From NCBI RefSeq assembly GCF_001662875.1, contig NZ_JPVZ01000003.1, positions 186,001 through 250,000 on the forward strand: a DNA stretch of 64,000 bases, given 5' to 3'. The position numbers and the translations under genes are program-made. This document shows, in pieces, positions 7,820-16,676 of the stretch. Every line of letters begins with the position of its first letter. Within the stretch, counting starts at the first letter, position 1. Under the pieces are notes generated by a model. It did no database searches. It saw nothing but the letters and a program-made list of their open reading frames with translations, and was not told where the DNA came from. This stretch comes from Thalassospira tepidiphila MCCC 1A03514. Lineage in GTDB: Bacteria > Pseudomonadota > Alphaproteobacteria > Rhodospirillales > Thalassospiraceae.

Positions 7820-9034
7820 CTAGCGTTGAACGGTTTTGATATCGACGCGATCTGCGGGGCCGGACGGAACATTCGCACCCAGGGCACGAACATCAATGCG
7901 CGTGGAGCGCACACCCCTGTCAATCAGATAGGAACGCACCTGAAGCGCGCGTGACAGCGACAGACGACGCGCCTTGGAGGCATTCGCCCCGTCACCCTGC
8001 GCATAGGCCTGCAACTGAATTCGAAGATCTTCATCCTGCCCCATCGTTGCGATCACGCTGTCGAGCTGGCTTCTGGCGGCCGCACTCAGCTCGAAGCTGT
8101 CTGCGGCGAAGCCAAGGCTGTATTCATCGCCACCGGTGGCCGGCATTGCAGCCGGTGCAGAGGTTTCAGGCGGGATGGATGCTTCTTCAGCCGGTGCCGG
8201 TGGCACCGTCGGCGCGGGGGCCGGTTCTGCCATCTCGGTCGCAGGCTGGGTGGTGTCTGGTGCAGGGGCTGCCGGGGGCGCAGGTGTGTCGGAAATCGGT
8301 GCGACTTCCGGTGCTGCCGGCGCGGGTGCTGCGTTGTTTTGCTCGACCGGGGCAGGCGGTGCCACAGGGGCATCAGATACTTCTGCCGTCTCGGTCGCCG
8401 GGGAAGTTGTCGGAGCCGGGGTTGGTTCCGGTGCCGCCGGTGCGACAGTCGGCGCAGGCTCCGGTGCCGGCGTTGGTTTGGTCAGCGGCGTCGGTGCGTT
8501 CGATGCGCTGCTTTCGGTCACAGGTGGTGCAACCGGTTTGCTGCGCGGTGCGGCGGTCGGTTCCGGCTGGGTCAGCGCAATGGTCTGGTTTGCGCCATCG
8601 TCCATGTCCGCGACACGCTGGTTTGCATTTGGGACGACGCCAGGAACGCCATAAAATTCTGATTGGGTCGGGAAGGCATTGCCGCCGCCACTTGATCCGT
8701 CGATGACAACGGTTTCAAACCCGCCGTCATAGCCAGCATTGCCTGTCGCACTGGCAAATTGTTCAGCGGCGAGGAAAGTCGATTTCGGTCGGGTTTCCGG
8801 GAAAATCAGATCACCGCCCGGCATGACGATATGATCACGTGAAACGGTGGGAGACAGATATTGCGGAACGGTCGGCTGTCCGCCATAGCCATCTGCAACG
8901 TCCCAGTTTACCTGAACGCTGCTGTCATTCGAAACGGGGGAGTATTGTTGCGCCGATGCATCTGGCGCAAAGAACACGGTTGTGCCCAGTGCAGCCGTCA
9001 TCGCAAGCACCGAAATCTTGGAATACCCCATCAT
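7820..9034 (-). CDS. Secreted proline/alanine-rich protein with OmpA-like C-terminal domain
   Basis: A 404-residue protein. A signal peptide is evident at the N-terminus (hydrophobic stretch followed by APDASA). The central region, roughly residues 150-300, is a low-complexity Pro/Ala/Glu/Thr linker. The last 105 residues form an OmpA/MotB-like fold (GFAADSFELSAAARSQLDSV; SKARRLSLSRALQVRSYL), although the usual peptidoglycan-binding GHTD motif is replaced by AYAQGDGA. It leads the operon of the MotA-like and MotB-like genes. I infer a periplasmic element that spans from the envelope to the channel complex. The start is ATG 9034 or the adjacent ATG 9031; an in-frame TTG precedes them. Confidence 0.75.
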   Translation of the reverse strand: MMGYSKISVLAMTAALGTTVFFAPDASAQQYSPVSNDSSVQVNWDVADGYGGQPTVPQYLSPTVSRDHIVMPGGDLIFPETRPKSTFLAAEQFASATGNAGYDGGFETVVIDGSSGGGNAFPTQSEFYGVPGVVPNANQRVADMDDGANQTIALTQPEPTAAPRSKPVAPPVTESSASNAPTPLTKPTPAPEPAPTVAPAAPEPTPAPTTSPATETAEVSDAPVAPPAPVEQNNAAPAPAAPEVAPISDTPAPPAAPAPDTTQPATEMAEPAPAPTVPPAPAEEASIPPETSAPAAMPATGGDEYSLGFAADSFELSAAARSQLDSVIATMGQDEDLRIQLQAYAQGDGANASKARRLSLSRALQVRSYLIDRGVRSTRIDVRALGANVPSGPADRVDIKTVQR

Positions 9035-9239
9035 CAAATCGCAGGCCCCTTAATACCCTGTGTTTGAAATCGTTTGGTAACGTTGTTCTATTTCACACAG
9101 TTTTGTGTCGATCATTAGGCACCCGCAAAACTTTCCGAATGCCCCCCCTTGGTGTCCGTGGGCCCGCAATCAGACCGCACAGTCCCAAGCACCATAGCTT
9201 AGAGACAGATGATGGACAACCGCTTTGACCGAAAACGCA

Positions 9240-9275
9240 AAAGGGGCGCTTCGGCAAATTGCGAAGCGCCCCTTT
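9240..9275. terminator. Terminator after suhB
   Basis: A perfect 14-bp stem, 9240-9253 with 9262-9275, with an 8-nt loop. T-rich on the minus strand beyond the hairpin, so it terminates the efp-suhB transcript. Confidence 0.85.
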
Positions 9276-9301
9276 CAAAAAAGGGTAACAAAAGCCGGGT
9301 G

Positions 9302-10111
9302 TTAGCCCGTGATTGCCTTTTTAAGCGTTTTGGCCAGCACCGGCTGGATATAGTCATTGGCTGCAACGACGCTGCCGGTACCAAGCATGTTGGTGCCGCC
9401 TTTGTCATCGCGGATATAACCGCCAGCTTCGGAGATCAGGATGATCCCGGCTGCAATATCCCAAGCATTGAGGTGGGATTCCCAATAACCGTCATAACGG
9501 CCGGCCGCGACATAGGCCATATCAAGGGCCGCTGCCCCCATACGACGCACGCCAGCACAACGATCCATGACCGAGTGCAGCTGCTTTTCAAATACCGCGT
9601 GATCACCGTGACCAAGATGCGGAACACCGCATGCCAGAACGCATTCGTTCAGACGACGACGGCCCGAAACGCGCAGGCGGCGGTTATCAAGAAACGCACC
9701 AACGCCCTTTTCCGCCCAGAAGCATTCGTCCTTGGCGACGTCATAGATCATGCCGGCGATGATTTCGTCACCCTTCTGCAGGGCAACCGAAATCGCAAAA
9801 TGCGGGATGCCATGCAGGAAGTTGGTGGTGCCATCAAGCGGATCAATGATCCAGCGGTGCTCAGGATCGGTGCCCTTGATCTCGCCACCTTCTTCCATAA
9901 GGAAGCCATAACCGGGGCGGGAACGCTCAAGCTCTTCACGCAGGCGTTTTTCGGCACGGTGATCAGCCGCAGATACGAAATCTGCCGGGCCTTTCATCGA
10001 AACCTGAAGGTTCTCGACTTCACCGAAGTCGCGTTTCAGTCCGTAGGCTGCCTTTTCGACAGCCTTGTACATCACATTGATGTTCGCAGAACGACGGGCG
10101 GCGCCTCGCAC
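9302..10111 (-). CDS. suhB: Inositol-1-monophosphatase family protein
   Basis: A 269-residue Mg-dependent phosphatase that hydrolyses inositol monophosphate and related sugar phosphates; in proteobacteria SuhB also acts in rRNA transcription and maturation. All metal-site motifs are present: the EEGGE segment, DPLDGTTNF and WDIAAG near the C-terminus. The start is a GTG at 10111 with GGGAG seven bases upstream, and the N-terminus RRSANINVM matches the family. The gene lies 54 bp downstream of efp, and the two probably form one transcript ending at the hairpin at 9240-9275. Confidence 0.93.
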   Translation of the reverse strand: MRGAARRSANINVMYKAVEKAAYGLKRDFGEVENLQVSMKGPADFVSAADHRAEKRLREELERSRPGYGFLMEEGGEIKGTDPEHRWIIDPLDGTTNFLHGIPHFAISVALQKGDEIIAGMIYDVAKDECFWAEKGVGAFLDNRRLRVSGRRRLNECVLACGVPHLGHGDHAVFEKQLHSVMDRCAGVRRMGAAALDMAYVAAGRYDGYWESHLNAWDIAAGIILISEAGGYIRDDKGGTNMLGTGSVVAANDYIQPVLAKTLKKAITG

Positions 10112-10165
10112 GGCATATCTCCCGGTGTTTGAATTAAAATGAAAACCAGAGGGCGGGGTTCGCCC

Positions 10166-10732
10166 TTAGTCCTTGGCACGCTCGATATAGGTGCCTTCAA
10201 CAGTGTTCACGACAATGCGCGTACCCGATTCAATATGCGGGGGCACCATCACACGAACACCGTTCTCAAGAACAGCCGGTTTGAAAGAAGAAGACTGGGT
10301 CTGACCTTTGACAACCGCATCGGCTTCGACAATCTGGAAGACGACATGCTCGGGAAGGGTCACACCAAGCGGCTCACCTTCGAAGGATTCGATGGTCACA
10401 ACCATACCATCCTGAAGATAAACAGCCGCTTCGCCAACAAGGTCGGCATTTACTGTGATCTGTTCATAGGTTTCGCTGTCCATGAAGGTGATCATGTCAC
10501 CATCGGCGAACAGATAGGTGTATTCTTTCTGTTCAAGACGAACCTTTTCGACGGTTTCCGAAGCGCGGAAACGCTCGTTCAGCTTGGTGCCGGTACGAAT
10601 GTCTTTGAGTTCAACCTGGTTAAAAGCACCGCCTTTACCCGGCTTCACAGCCTGGCATTTTACTGCACGCCACAGGGCACCTTTATGTTCGATAAGGTTA
10701 CCCGGACGGATTTCGTTGCCGTTGATTTTCAT
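10166..10732 (-). CDS. efp: Translation elongation factor P
   Basis: A 188-residue, three-domain factor that relieves ribosome stalling at polyproline stretches. The N-terminal KOW-like domain carries the tip loop KPGKGGA, whose lysine is the residue modified by beta-lysylation in species with EpmA. The downstream S1-like and C-terminal domains are intact and the length is standard. The window has two proline-rich products that would depend on it: TolA with its KPEP repeats and the OmpA-like protein at 7820-9034. It is the upstream partner of suhB. No epmA or epmB gene is visible here. Confidence 0.95.
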   Translation of the reverse strand: MKINGNEIRPGNLIEHKGALWRAVKCQAVKPGKGGAFNQVELKDIRTGTKLNERFRASETVEKVRLEQKEYTYLFADGDMITFMDSETYEQITVNADLVGEAAVYLQDGMVVTIESFEGEPLGVTLPEHVVFQIVEADAVVKGQTQSSSFKPAVLENGVRVMVPPHIESGTRIVVNTVEGTYIERAKD

Positions 10733-10898
10733 GGCACAAACCGTTCTTTCAGATCACAGATTCACAATGCAATAAGGGGCAAGCGCCCCATTTCAGGCGC
10801 CCTACCTACCAGTTTGGCTGTTTTGCTGCAAGCAGATTGATCCGGGTTTGCGCGCATAACGCCCCATCATTCGCGCATGGCTGGACCAATGAATGAAA

Positions 10899-11540
10899 TC
10901 AGATCTCGGTTGCCGCAATCGCTGCCTTGATGGCCTTCGCACCGGCCTCTGGCCCGTCCGGATGGTTCCAGACGCCACCGGTAACGGCAATGAAGTCGGC
11001 ACCTGCCAAAACAAGCGGTGCAACGTTTTCAGCCGTAATACCACCAATCGCCACACAGGGCACCGTGGTAAAGGTCGTCCAGATTTCAAGGATTTCCGGG
11101 GTGACGCTGGTTTTGGCTTCTTTGGTTTGGGTCGGATAAAACGCGCCGAATGCGACGTAATCGGCCCCTTTGTCACCAACGATCATCGCCTTGTGGCGGC
11201 TGTCATAGCACGACACACCAACGATATGTTCCTCGCCCATGATGGCGCGGGCTTCGTCATAGCTGGCATCACCTTCGCCAACATGCACACCATCGCAGCC
11301 CGATTTCCTGGCAATGTCGGGACGATCATTCAGGATCAGCGGAATGTCACGATCCACGCACATTGGCAGGATCGTATCAATCGCCTTGCGGATTTCATCA
11401 TCGCTGACATCCTTCAGGCGCAATTGCAGGCAATCAACCGCACCGGTATCCAGCACGGATTTCAGCTTCTCGCCAAAGGGTGCAAGGTCGATTTTCGGCG
11501 GGGTCAGAAGATAAAGACCGGCAAGTTCGTCTGAATTCAC
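10899..11540 (-). CDS. thiE: Thiamine-phosphate synthase
   Basis: A 213-residue TIM-barrel enzyme that joins HMP pyrophosphate and thiazole phosphate to give thiamine phosphate. Characteristic strands are visible: QLRLKD, LILNDRPDIA, GVHVGEGD, YVAFGAFYPTQTKE (phosphate-loop region) and VAIGGIT. I chose the GTG at 11540, with AGGAA about nine bases upstream; an in-frame TTG start at 11606 would add 22 residues not typical of the family. It follows an unknown gene closely on the same strand. The companion kinase thiD lies at 43969-44766. Confidence 0.92.
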   Translation of the reverse strand: MNSDELAGLYLLTPPKIDLAPFGEKLKSVLDTGAVDCLQLRLKDVSDDEIRKAIDTILPMCVDRDIPLILNDRPDIARKSGCDGVHVGEGDASYDEARAIMGEEHIVGVSCYDSRHKAMIVGDKGADYVAFGAFYPTQTKEAKTSVTPEILEIWTTFTTVPCVAIGGITAENVAPLVLAGADFIAVTGGVWNHPDGPEAGAKAIKAAIAATEI

Positions 11541-11608
11541 GATGATAATTCCTGATGATTTCCTGCGTGTTATGTAACCTTTGACGTTGGTTTTGGCAAT
11601 TGCCAAGG

Positions 11609-12040
11609 CTACGCGGCAATATGTGCAAGCAACCGCTTGTCGAGTTCATGATCGGGCAACAGGTCATCGGCCATCTGATAAATTACATCTTTGGCCGGGA
11701 ACTCTGTCATGACCAGACAGCTTGTCTGGCCTGCCATATCCCGAAGGTTTTCCAACTGCGGCTCGGGTATCGGATCGACAATCACCGCATCGAGGCCCAG
11801 CTCAATGCCTGCCAACGCGCCAGAAACCCTCCCACGACAATCAAGGATCGCCGTGATATTACATGCCGGGAAGTCTTCACGCACCAGCGTGACCAGATCG
11901 GTAAACCACTGTGCCCCGTGCGTTTGTGCGGCATGTTCCGGCGACAGCAACCCAAAGGCACGATCGCCCATCACCCGGCAGGCCGATCTGGCGCCGGTGA
12001 TGCCATGAATGCGAATGACGGGATCGGGCAGGGGGCTCAT
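11609..12040 (-). CDS. Conserved-looking small protein of unknown function
   Basis: A 143-residue soluble protein that I do not recognise. It has alternating hydrophobic strands and helices (ITAILDCRGRVSGALAGIELGLDAVIVD; SCLVMTEFP), suggesting an alpha/beta fold without transmembrane segments. The ATG at 12040 lies 11 bases beyond the stop of the upstream methyltransferase-like gene, so the two are probably co-transcribed, with thiE next. The strand-helix pattern with ILDCRGRVSGALAGIELGLDA recalls a phosphate-binding or periplasmic-binding-like half-fold, but this is not enough to assign a function. Confidence 0.65.
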   Translation of the reverse strand: MSPLPDPVIRIHGITGARSACRVMGDRAFGLLSPEHAAQTHGAQWFTDLVTLVREDFPACNITAILDCRGRVSGALAGIELGLDAVIVDPIPEPQLENLRDMAGQTSCLVMTEFPAKDVIYQMADDLLPDHELDKRLLAHIAA

Positions 12041-12051
12041 TTGCGTTGTTC

Positions 12052-12774
12052 TTATGCTTTGGTGCGCGCGACATAGACCGTGTTGATATCTTCACGGTCA
12101 ATCAGCGGGTGTTTGAATTTAATGACATCAGCCCGGATGGTCTCGAACGCGGATTTCAGGTTTTCTTCAAACCACGGTTCGGGCATCTCGGTCGACCACA
12201 GGGCAAAAATCCCGCCCGGCACAAGATGGGCGGCAAGCTTGGCCAGACCATCCTTGGTGTAAAGGCACTTGTGGTCTTCATGCAGGACATTGCCCGGTGA
12301 ATGATCAACATCCAAAAGGATCGCGTCATGCCGTTTCTCGGGCGCATCCGGGTTCATGCCCGGTGTGTTGGAAAGCGACGCACCGAAGAAATCGCCATGC
12401 ACCAGCGCGCAGCGCGGATCGTTTGAAAGCTGTTCGCCCAGCGGAAGCAAACCTTGCTGATGCCATTCGATCACCTCGGGCAGGGTATCAAGCACCGTCA
12501 GCTTGCCGGTCTTGGGATTATCAAGCGCTGCCTTGGCGGTATAACCAAGGCCAAGCCCGCCGACAACGACATCAAGGTTGTCGCGATCAAGCTCCGCCAG
12601 GCCAAGGTCGGCCAGCGCAATCTCGGCGTCGGTAAACAGGCTCGACATCAGATATTCTTCATTAAGCTTGATCTCGTAGACATCGATATCAAGGCTCAGC
12701 TCACGTCGGCGACGCAGGCTTAATACCCCCATCGGTGTCGGGCGATAATCAAGTTCCTTGAAAAGAAGGCTCAC
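12052..12774 (-). CDS. Spermidine-synthase-like class I methyltransferase fold protein
   Basis: A 240-residue protein. The Rossmann-like SAM-binding start is VVVGGLGLGYTAKAAL, followed by the acidic strand LTVLDTLPEVIEW and the DAILLDVDHSP strand, the order found in spermidine-synthase-like proteins. Residues near LYTKDGLAKLAAHLVPGGIFALW match the fifth strand and helix. Its substrate is unknown; true spermidine synthases carry additional conserved residues I cannot confirm here. The GTG start at 12774 has AGGAG eight bases upstream; an extension to 12810 is possible but unsupported. It heads a small minus-strand operon with the unknown gene and thiE. Confidence 0.75.
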   Translation of the reverse strand: MSLLFKELDYRPTPMGVLSLRRRRELSLDIDVYEIKLNEEYLMSSLFTDAEIALADLGLAELDRDNLDVVVGGLGLGYTAKAALDNPKTGKLTVLDTLPEVIEWHQQGLLPLGEQLSNDPRCALVHGDFFGASLSNTPGMNPDAPEKRHDAILLDVDHSPGNVLHEDHKCLYTKDGLAKLAAHLVPGGIFALWSTEMPEPWFEENLKSAFETIRADVIKFKHPLIDREDINTVYVARTKA

Positions 12775-12831
12775 GGGCCGGGCTCCTGTTTGTCTTGATA
12801 GGCGTGTCACCTAGACAGTGACGGAAAGAGG

Positions 12832-12868
12832 CGCAAAAGAAAAGTGCCCGAAGCAGAACTTCGGGCAC
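12832..12868 (-). terminator. Terminator of gap
   Basis: A perfect 10-bp stem, 12844-12853 with 12859-12868, with a CAGAA loop. The minus strand then reads TTTTCTTTTG. It separates gap from the methyltransferase-like gene. Confidence 0.88.
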
Positions 12869-12894
12869 CTTGAAAATTTTGACCTAAGCGATGC

Positions 12895-13902
12895 TTAGAG
12901 GAACTTCGCCATGGCGACAGCGGTGTCGCTCATACGGTTGGAGAAGCCCCACTCGTTGTCATACCAGGACAGGATACGAACGAAGTTGCCGTCCATCACC
13001 TGGGTCTGGGTCGCATCAAAGGTCGAGCTGTTCGGGTTGTGGTTGAAATCAACCGAAACCAGCGGAGCTTCGCAAACGCCAAGAACGCCTTTAAGCGGGC
13101 CGTTTGCGGCTTCCTTGATGGCTGCGTTGACTTCATCAACGGTGGTGTCACGACCAGCCACGAAGGTCAGGTCAACCATCGAGACGTTCGGGGTCGGGAC
13201 ACGGATCGCGGTACCGTCGAGCTTGCCTTTGAGTTCCGGAAGAACAAGACCAACAGCCTTTGCAGCACCGGTCGAGGTCGGGATCATCGAAAGCGATGCC
13301 GAACGGGCACGGCGCAGGTCTTTGTGCAGGCTGTCCACGGTGTTCTGGTCGCCGGTGAAGGCGTGAACAGTGGTCATGAAGCCTTTGGTGATGCCAACGG
13401 TTTTGTTGAGAACATCTGCAACCGGTGCAAGGCAGTTGGTGGTGCAGGATGCGTTCGAAACGATGACGTCATCAGCGGTCAGGCTGTCAGAGTTAACACC
13501 GTAAACAACGGTCTTGATGTCACCCTTTGCCGGGGCAGAGATCAGAACGCGCTTGGCGCCGGCAGTCAGGTGTTTGCCTGCGCCTGCCTCGTCAAGGAAG
13601 ATACCGGTGCACTCAAACGCGATGTCGACTTTAAGGTCGGCCCACGGCAGGTTCGCCGGGTCACGTTCAGAGCAAACCTTGATCGCCTTGCCGTCAATGA
13701 CCAGATCGTCGCCTTCGGCTTTGACGTCATTGGCCAGAACGCCATGAACGGAATCATATTTCAGAAGATGTGCGTTGGTGTTGACGTCACCCAGGTCGTT
13801 GATGGCAACAACTTCAACGTCGGTGCGACCGCTTTCAACGATAGAACGCAGAACCAGACGGCCGATACGGCCAAAACCATTAATCGCTACGCGAATAGCC
13901 AT
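12895..13902 (-). CDS. gap: Glyceraldehyde-3-phosphate dehydrogenase
   Basis: A 335-residue glycolytic enzyme converting glyceraldehyde-3-phosphate to 1,3-bisphosphoglycerate. The NAD-binding GFGRIGR motif is at the N-terminus and the catalytic cysteine is C153 in SNASCTTN. The [13 protein letters not shown] end is standard. Many proteobacteria carry tkt-gap-pgk in a row; here gap follows tkt but no pgk is next, and terminators flank gap on both sides. TTTTGGAGGGATGA directly before the ATG gives a strong ribosome-binding site, consistent with high expression. Confidence 0.97.
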   Translation of the reverse strand: MAIRVAINGFGRIGRLVLRSIVESGRTDVEVVAINDLGDVNTNAHLLKYDSVHGVLANDVKAEGDDLVIDGKAIKVCSERDPANLPWADLKVDIAFECTGIFLDEAGAGKHLTAGAKRVLISAPAKGDIKTVVYGVNSDSLTADDVIVSNASCTTNCLAPVADVLNKTVGITKGFMTTVHAFTGDQNTVDSLHKDLRRARSASLSMIPTSTGAAKAVGLVLPELKGKLDGTAIRVPTPNVSMVDLTFVAGRDTTVDEVNAAIKEAANGPLKGVLGVCEAPLVSVDFNHNPNSSTFDATQTQVMDGNFVRILSWYDNEWGFSNRMSDTAVAMAKFL

Positions 13903-13970
13903 TCATCCCTCCAAAATTATAATGATTGGTACCTGGGGAGTATCAATCACGGCTTAGGGTCAAGAACCCA

Positions 13971-14008
13971 TAGAAAAAAGGCCGGATCGGCATGTTACCG
14001 ATCCGGCC
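13971..14008 (-). terminator. Terminator of tkt
   Basis: A perfect 11-bp stem, 13980-13990 with 13998-14008, followed on the minus strand by TTTTTTCTA. It separates tkt from gap, so gap must have its own promoter within about 70 bp or rely on read-through. Confidence 0.9.
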
Positions 14009-14015
14009 CTGTAAA

Positions 14016-15998
14016 TTAAACCAGTTCCTTGGCCGCTTTGACCAGCGCGTCGGCGGTGATGCCGAAATGCTCGTAAAGGACCGGGGCCGGTGCCGAGGCA
14101 CCAAATCCGTGCATGCCGACAACCTTGCCGTTGTCGCCAACATATTTTTCCCAGCCAAAGACCGAAAGGGCTTCGATGGCAACGCGTGGTGCGCTGCCCA
14201 GAACGTCCTTGCGGTATTCCGGCGACTGGGCGTCAAACAGTTCCCAGCTCGGCAGCGAAACAACAGCAGCATTGATGCCGTCTGCTTTCAGCTTGGCCTG
14301 CGCGTCAACCGCGATCTCGACTTCCGAACCGGTCGCGATCAGGGTGACCTGACGATCGCCATCGCAATCGGAAATCACGTAGCCGCCACGTGCGACAAGG
14401 TTGTCGTCACGATATTCGGTGCGCAGAACCGGCAGGTTCTGACGGGTGAGGGCGAGAACGGTCGGGCCGCTTTCGTTGGTGATCGACATTGCCCATGCTT
14501 CGGCGGTTTCAACAGCATCGGCCGGGCGGATCACGGTCACGTTCGGCATGGCGCGCAGCGACGCAACATGTTCGACCGGCTGATGGGTCGGGCCGTCTTC
14601 GCCAAGGCCGATGGAATCATGGGTCATGACGTAAACAACGCGCTGGTTCATCAGGGCCGAAAGGCGGATCGACGGACGGCAATAGTCGGTGAAGACCAGG
14701 AAGGTGCCACCATAGGGCAGAACGCCACCATGCAGCGCCAGACCGTTCATGGCTGCTGCCATGCCGTGTTCGCGGATACCGTAATAGATATACGCGCCTT
14801 CATAACCACCGTCGGCGGTGATCGGTGCCTGAACGCCGGTCTTGGTGTTGTTCGAACCGGTCAGGTCGGCAGAACCGCCGATCATTTCCGGGATCGCCTT
14901 GGTCAGAACTTCAAGAACGTTCTGCGACGCCTTGCGGGTTGCAACCTTCGGCAGTTCTTCGGTGATCTGCTTTTTGTAGTCGTTGAACGCTTCGATCCAG
15001 TTTTCCGGAAGCTTGCCTTCGATACGACGTTCGAACTCGTCTTTCAGGGCAGCTTCGAGACCATCAAAACGTGAACCCCACGCATTGAAGTCCTCGGCAC
15101 CGCGTGCGCCAGCAGAAAGCCATGCGTCACGGACATCTGCCGGGATTTCAAACGGCTCAGAATCCCAGCCGAGTTTCTTGCGCATGCCAGCAAGTTCTTC
15201 CGCACCAAGCGGTGCGCCGTGCGTTGCCGCGGTGCCACCCTTGGTCGGTGCGCCAAAGCCGATTTCGGTTTTGCAGGCAATCATCGACGGGGTGTTGGTG
15301 GATTTTGCTTTGGCAATGGCGGCTTCAATCGCAGCAGGATCGTGGCCGTCAATTTCCTGAACGTCCCAGCCAGCAGCTTCAAAGCGCTTCTTGTGGTCTT
15401 CCGATGTCGAAAGCGAGGTCGGGCCATCAATCGAAATGCCGTTGTCATCGAACAGAACGATGAGTTTCGACAGTTTCATGTGACCGGCCATCGAAATGGC
15501 TTCCTGGGAAATACCTTCCATCAGGCAACCGTCACCGGCAATCACATAGGTGTAGTGGTCAACAACGCTGTCACCAAAGCGGGCATTCATGATGCGCTCG
15601 CCAAGGGCGAAACCGACCGAGGTCGCAATACCCTGGCCGAGCGGGCCCGTGGTGGTTTCAATGCCTTCGCCGTGGCCATATTCCGGGTGGCCCGCAGTGC
15701 GATAGCCCATCTGACGGAAATTCTTGATCTGATCGAGATCGAAATCGTCATACCCGGTCAGGTGCAGAAGCGAATAAAGAAGCATCGAACCGTGACCTGC
15801 GGACAGGATGAAACGGTCGCGGTCTGGCCAGTTCGGGTGCTTCGGATCGAATTTCAAGAATTTGGTATAAAGAACAGTCGCAACGTCTGCCATGCCCATC
15901 GGCATGCCCGGATGACCGGATTTGGCTTTCTCGACAGCATCTGCCGAGAGGAAGCGGATGGCATTGGCCATGCGGTTGTGTTCTACTTGCGTCGTCAT
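14016..15998 (-). CDS. tkt: Transketolase
   Basis: A 660-residue thiamine diphosphate enzyme of the pentose phosphate pathway. Visible motifs are GHPGMPMG at the N-terminal substrate site, the ThDP/Mg signature GDGCLMEGISQEA and the pyrimidine-domain GIREHGMAAAMNG. The length is normal. The start at 15998 (MTTQVEHNRMANAIR) has AGGAA about ten bases upstream; a longer frame to 16100 is not family-like. It needs thiamine diphosphate, whose synthesis genes thiE and thiD lie in this window. It ends at its own terminator before gap. Confidence 0.96.
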   Translation of the reverse strand: MTTQVEHNRMANAIRFLSADAVEKAKSGHPGMPMGMADVATVLYTKFLKFDPKHPNWPDRDRFILSAGHGSMLLYSLLHLTGYDDFDLDQIKNFRQMGYRTAGHPEYGHGEGIETTTGPLGQGIATSVGFALGERIMNARFGDSVVDHYTYVIAGDGCLMEGISQEAISMAGHMKLSKLIVLFDDNGISIDGPTSLSTSEDHKKRFEAAGWDVQEIDGHDPAAIEAAIAKAKSTNTPSMIACKTEIGFGAPTKGGTAATHGAPLGAEELAGMRKKLGWDSEPFEIPADVRDAWLSAGARGAEDFNAWGSRFDGLEAALKDEFERRIEGKLPENWIEAFNDYKKQITEELPKVATRKASQNVLEVLTKAIPEMIGGSADLTGSNNTKTGVQAPITADGGYEGAYIYYGIREHGMAAAMNGLALHGGVLPYGGTFLVFTDYCRPSIRLSALMNQRVVYVMTHDSIGLGEDGPTHQPVEHVASLRAMPNVTVIRPADAVETAEAWAMSITNESGPTVLALTRQNLPVLRTEYRDDNLVARGGYVISDCDGDRQVTLIATGSEVEIAVDAQAKLKADGINAAVVSLPSWELFDAQSPEYRKDVLGSAPRVAIEALSVFGWEKYVGDNGKVVGMHGFGASAPAPVLYEHFGITADALVKAAKELV

Positions 15999-16406
15999 GT
16001 GATGCGGTTCCTGGGGGTTTCGCGGTCGGGCGATGAAAACACTTTTCCATTTATTAACGGAATTCGCGCGGAAGATGCCCTTACAGGGGGCATACGTCAA
16101 CCGCTTCTATCGAAAATCTGCCATGTTCTCGCGATTATGGTTAACCACACGGGCATTGACGGGGCCAATTACGGGTCCTGTTGACCTGTTTGCAGCGCCA
16201 GTTCTATGTTTCGGGCATGGCTGTCGTGCCACCCGATCAGACTGGTTTTGCACACAGTCGGGTAAAACGGTTGTTGATCGGAATCTGTGGTGTTAAATCA
16301 GCCATGATCATGACATCTTCGACAGGTCATATTGGAATATGGACTGTCGTAGCAGACGTTTGACGTCTGTAATCTTTGAGTTAACAGCAAATATTTGGGT
16401 AGGGTC
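15999..16406. other. Divergent intergenic region, tkt / zapA upstream
   Basis: About 408 bp without a supported gene; it must hold the tkt promoter (minus) and the promoter for the small coiled-coil gene and zapA (plus). A 7-bp inverted repeat, cagacgt-ttg-acgtctg, lies at 16353-16369, some 38 bp before the plus-strand gene, and could be an operator. No RNA gene is evident. Confidence 0.6.
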
Positions 16407-16673
16407 ATGTCGCGGTTGCAACAGGCAAGTGATCGACTGAAAGCAGCATTGGAACGTCTGGAAACGGTCGCGGAGTCGGCGATCGACGCCAAAAGCCAGG
16501 ACGCAAATGCTGACACGGCAGAAGTCGAAGCCCTGCGCGGACAACTTTCGGCTCTCCGCGAAGATTACGACCGGCTTTGCCAGACGACCGAAACGGTTTC
16601 CAACCGCCTTGATGGTGCGGTTGATCAACTCAAACTCGTCCTTGATGAAGAACCCGCAAAGAAGCAGGCATAA
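16407..16673 (+). CDS. Small coiled-coil protein (DUF4164-like) upstream of zapA
   Basis: An 88-residue protein consisting almost entirely of heptad-patterned helix (SRLQQASDRLKAALERLET and LRGQLSALREDYDRLC), so a dimeric coiled coil is likely. Such small coiled-coil proteins commonly precede zapA in alphaproteobacteria, and the stop lies three bases before the zapA start, which indicates translational coupling. I infer a role near the division ring or as a ZapA partner; none is proven. ATG 16407 is preferred to the in-frame TTG at 16395. Confidence 0.78.
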   Translation: MSRLQQASDRLKAALERLETVAESAIDAKSQDANADTAEVEALRGQLSALREDYDRLCQTTETVSNRLDGAVDQLKLVLDEEPAKKQA

Positions 16674-16676
16674 CCC

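Noticed and set aside
5455-9034. Zorya anti-phage system
   Set aside because: The MotAB-like pair looks like ZorA/ZorB, but there is no zorC, zorD or zorE nearby and the neighbours are housekeeping genes. I keep it as an unknown envelope system.
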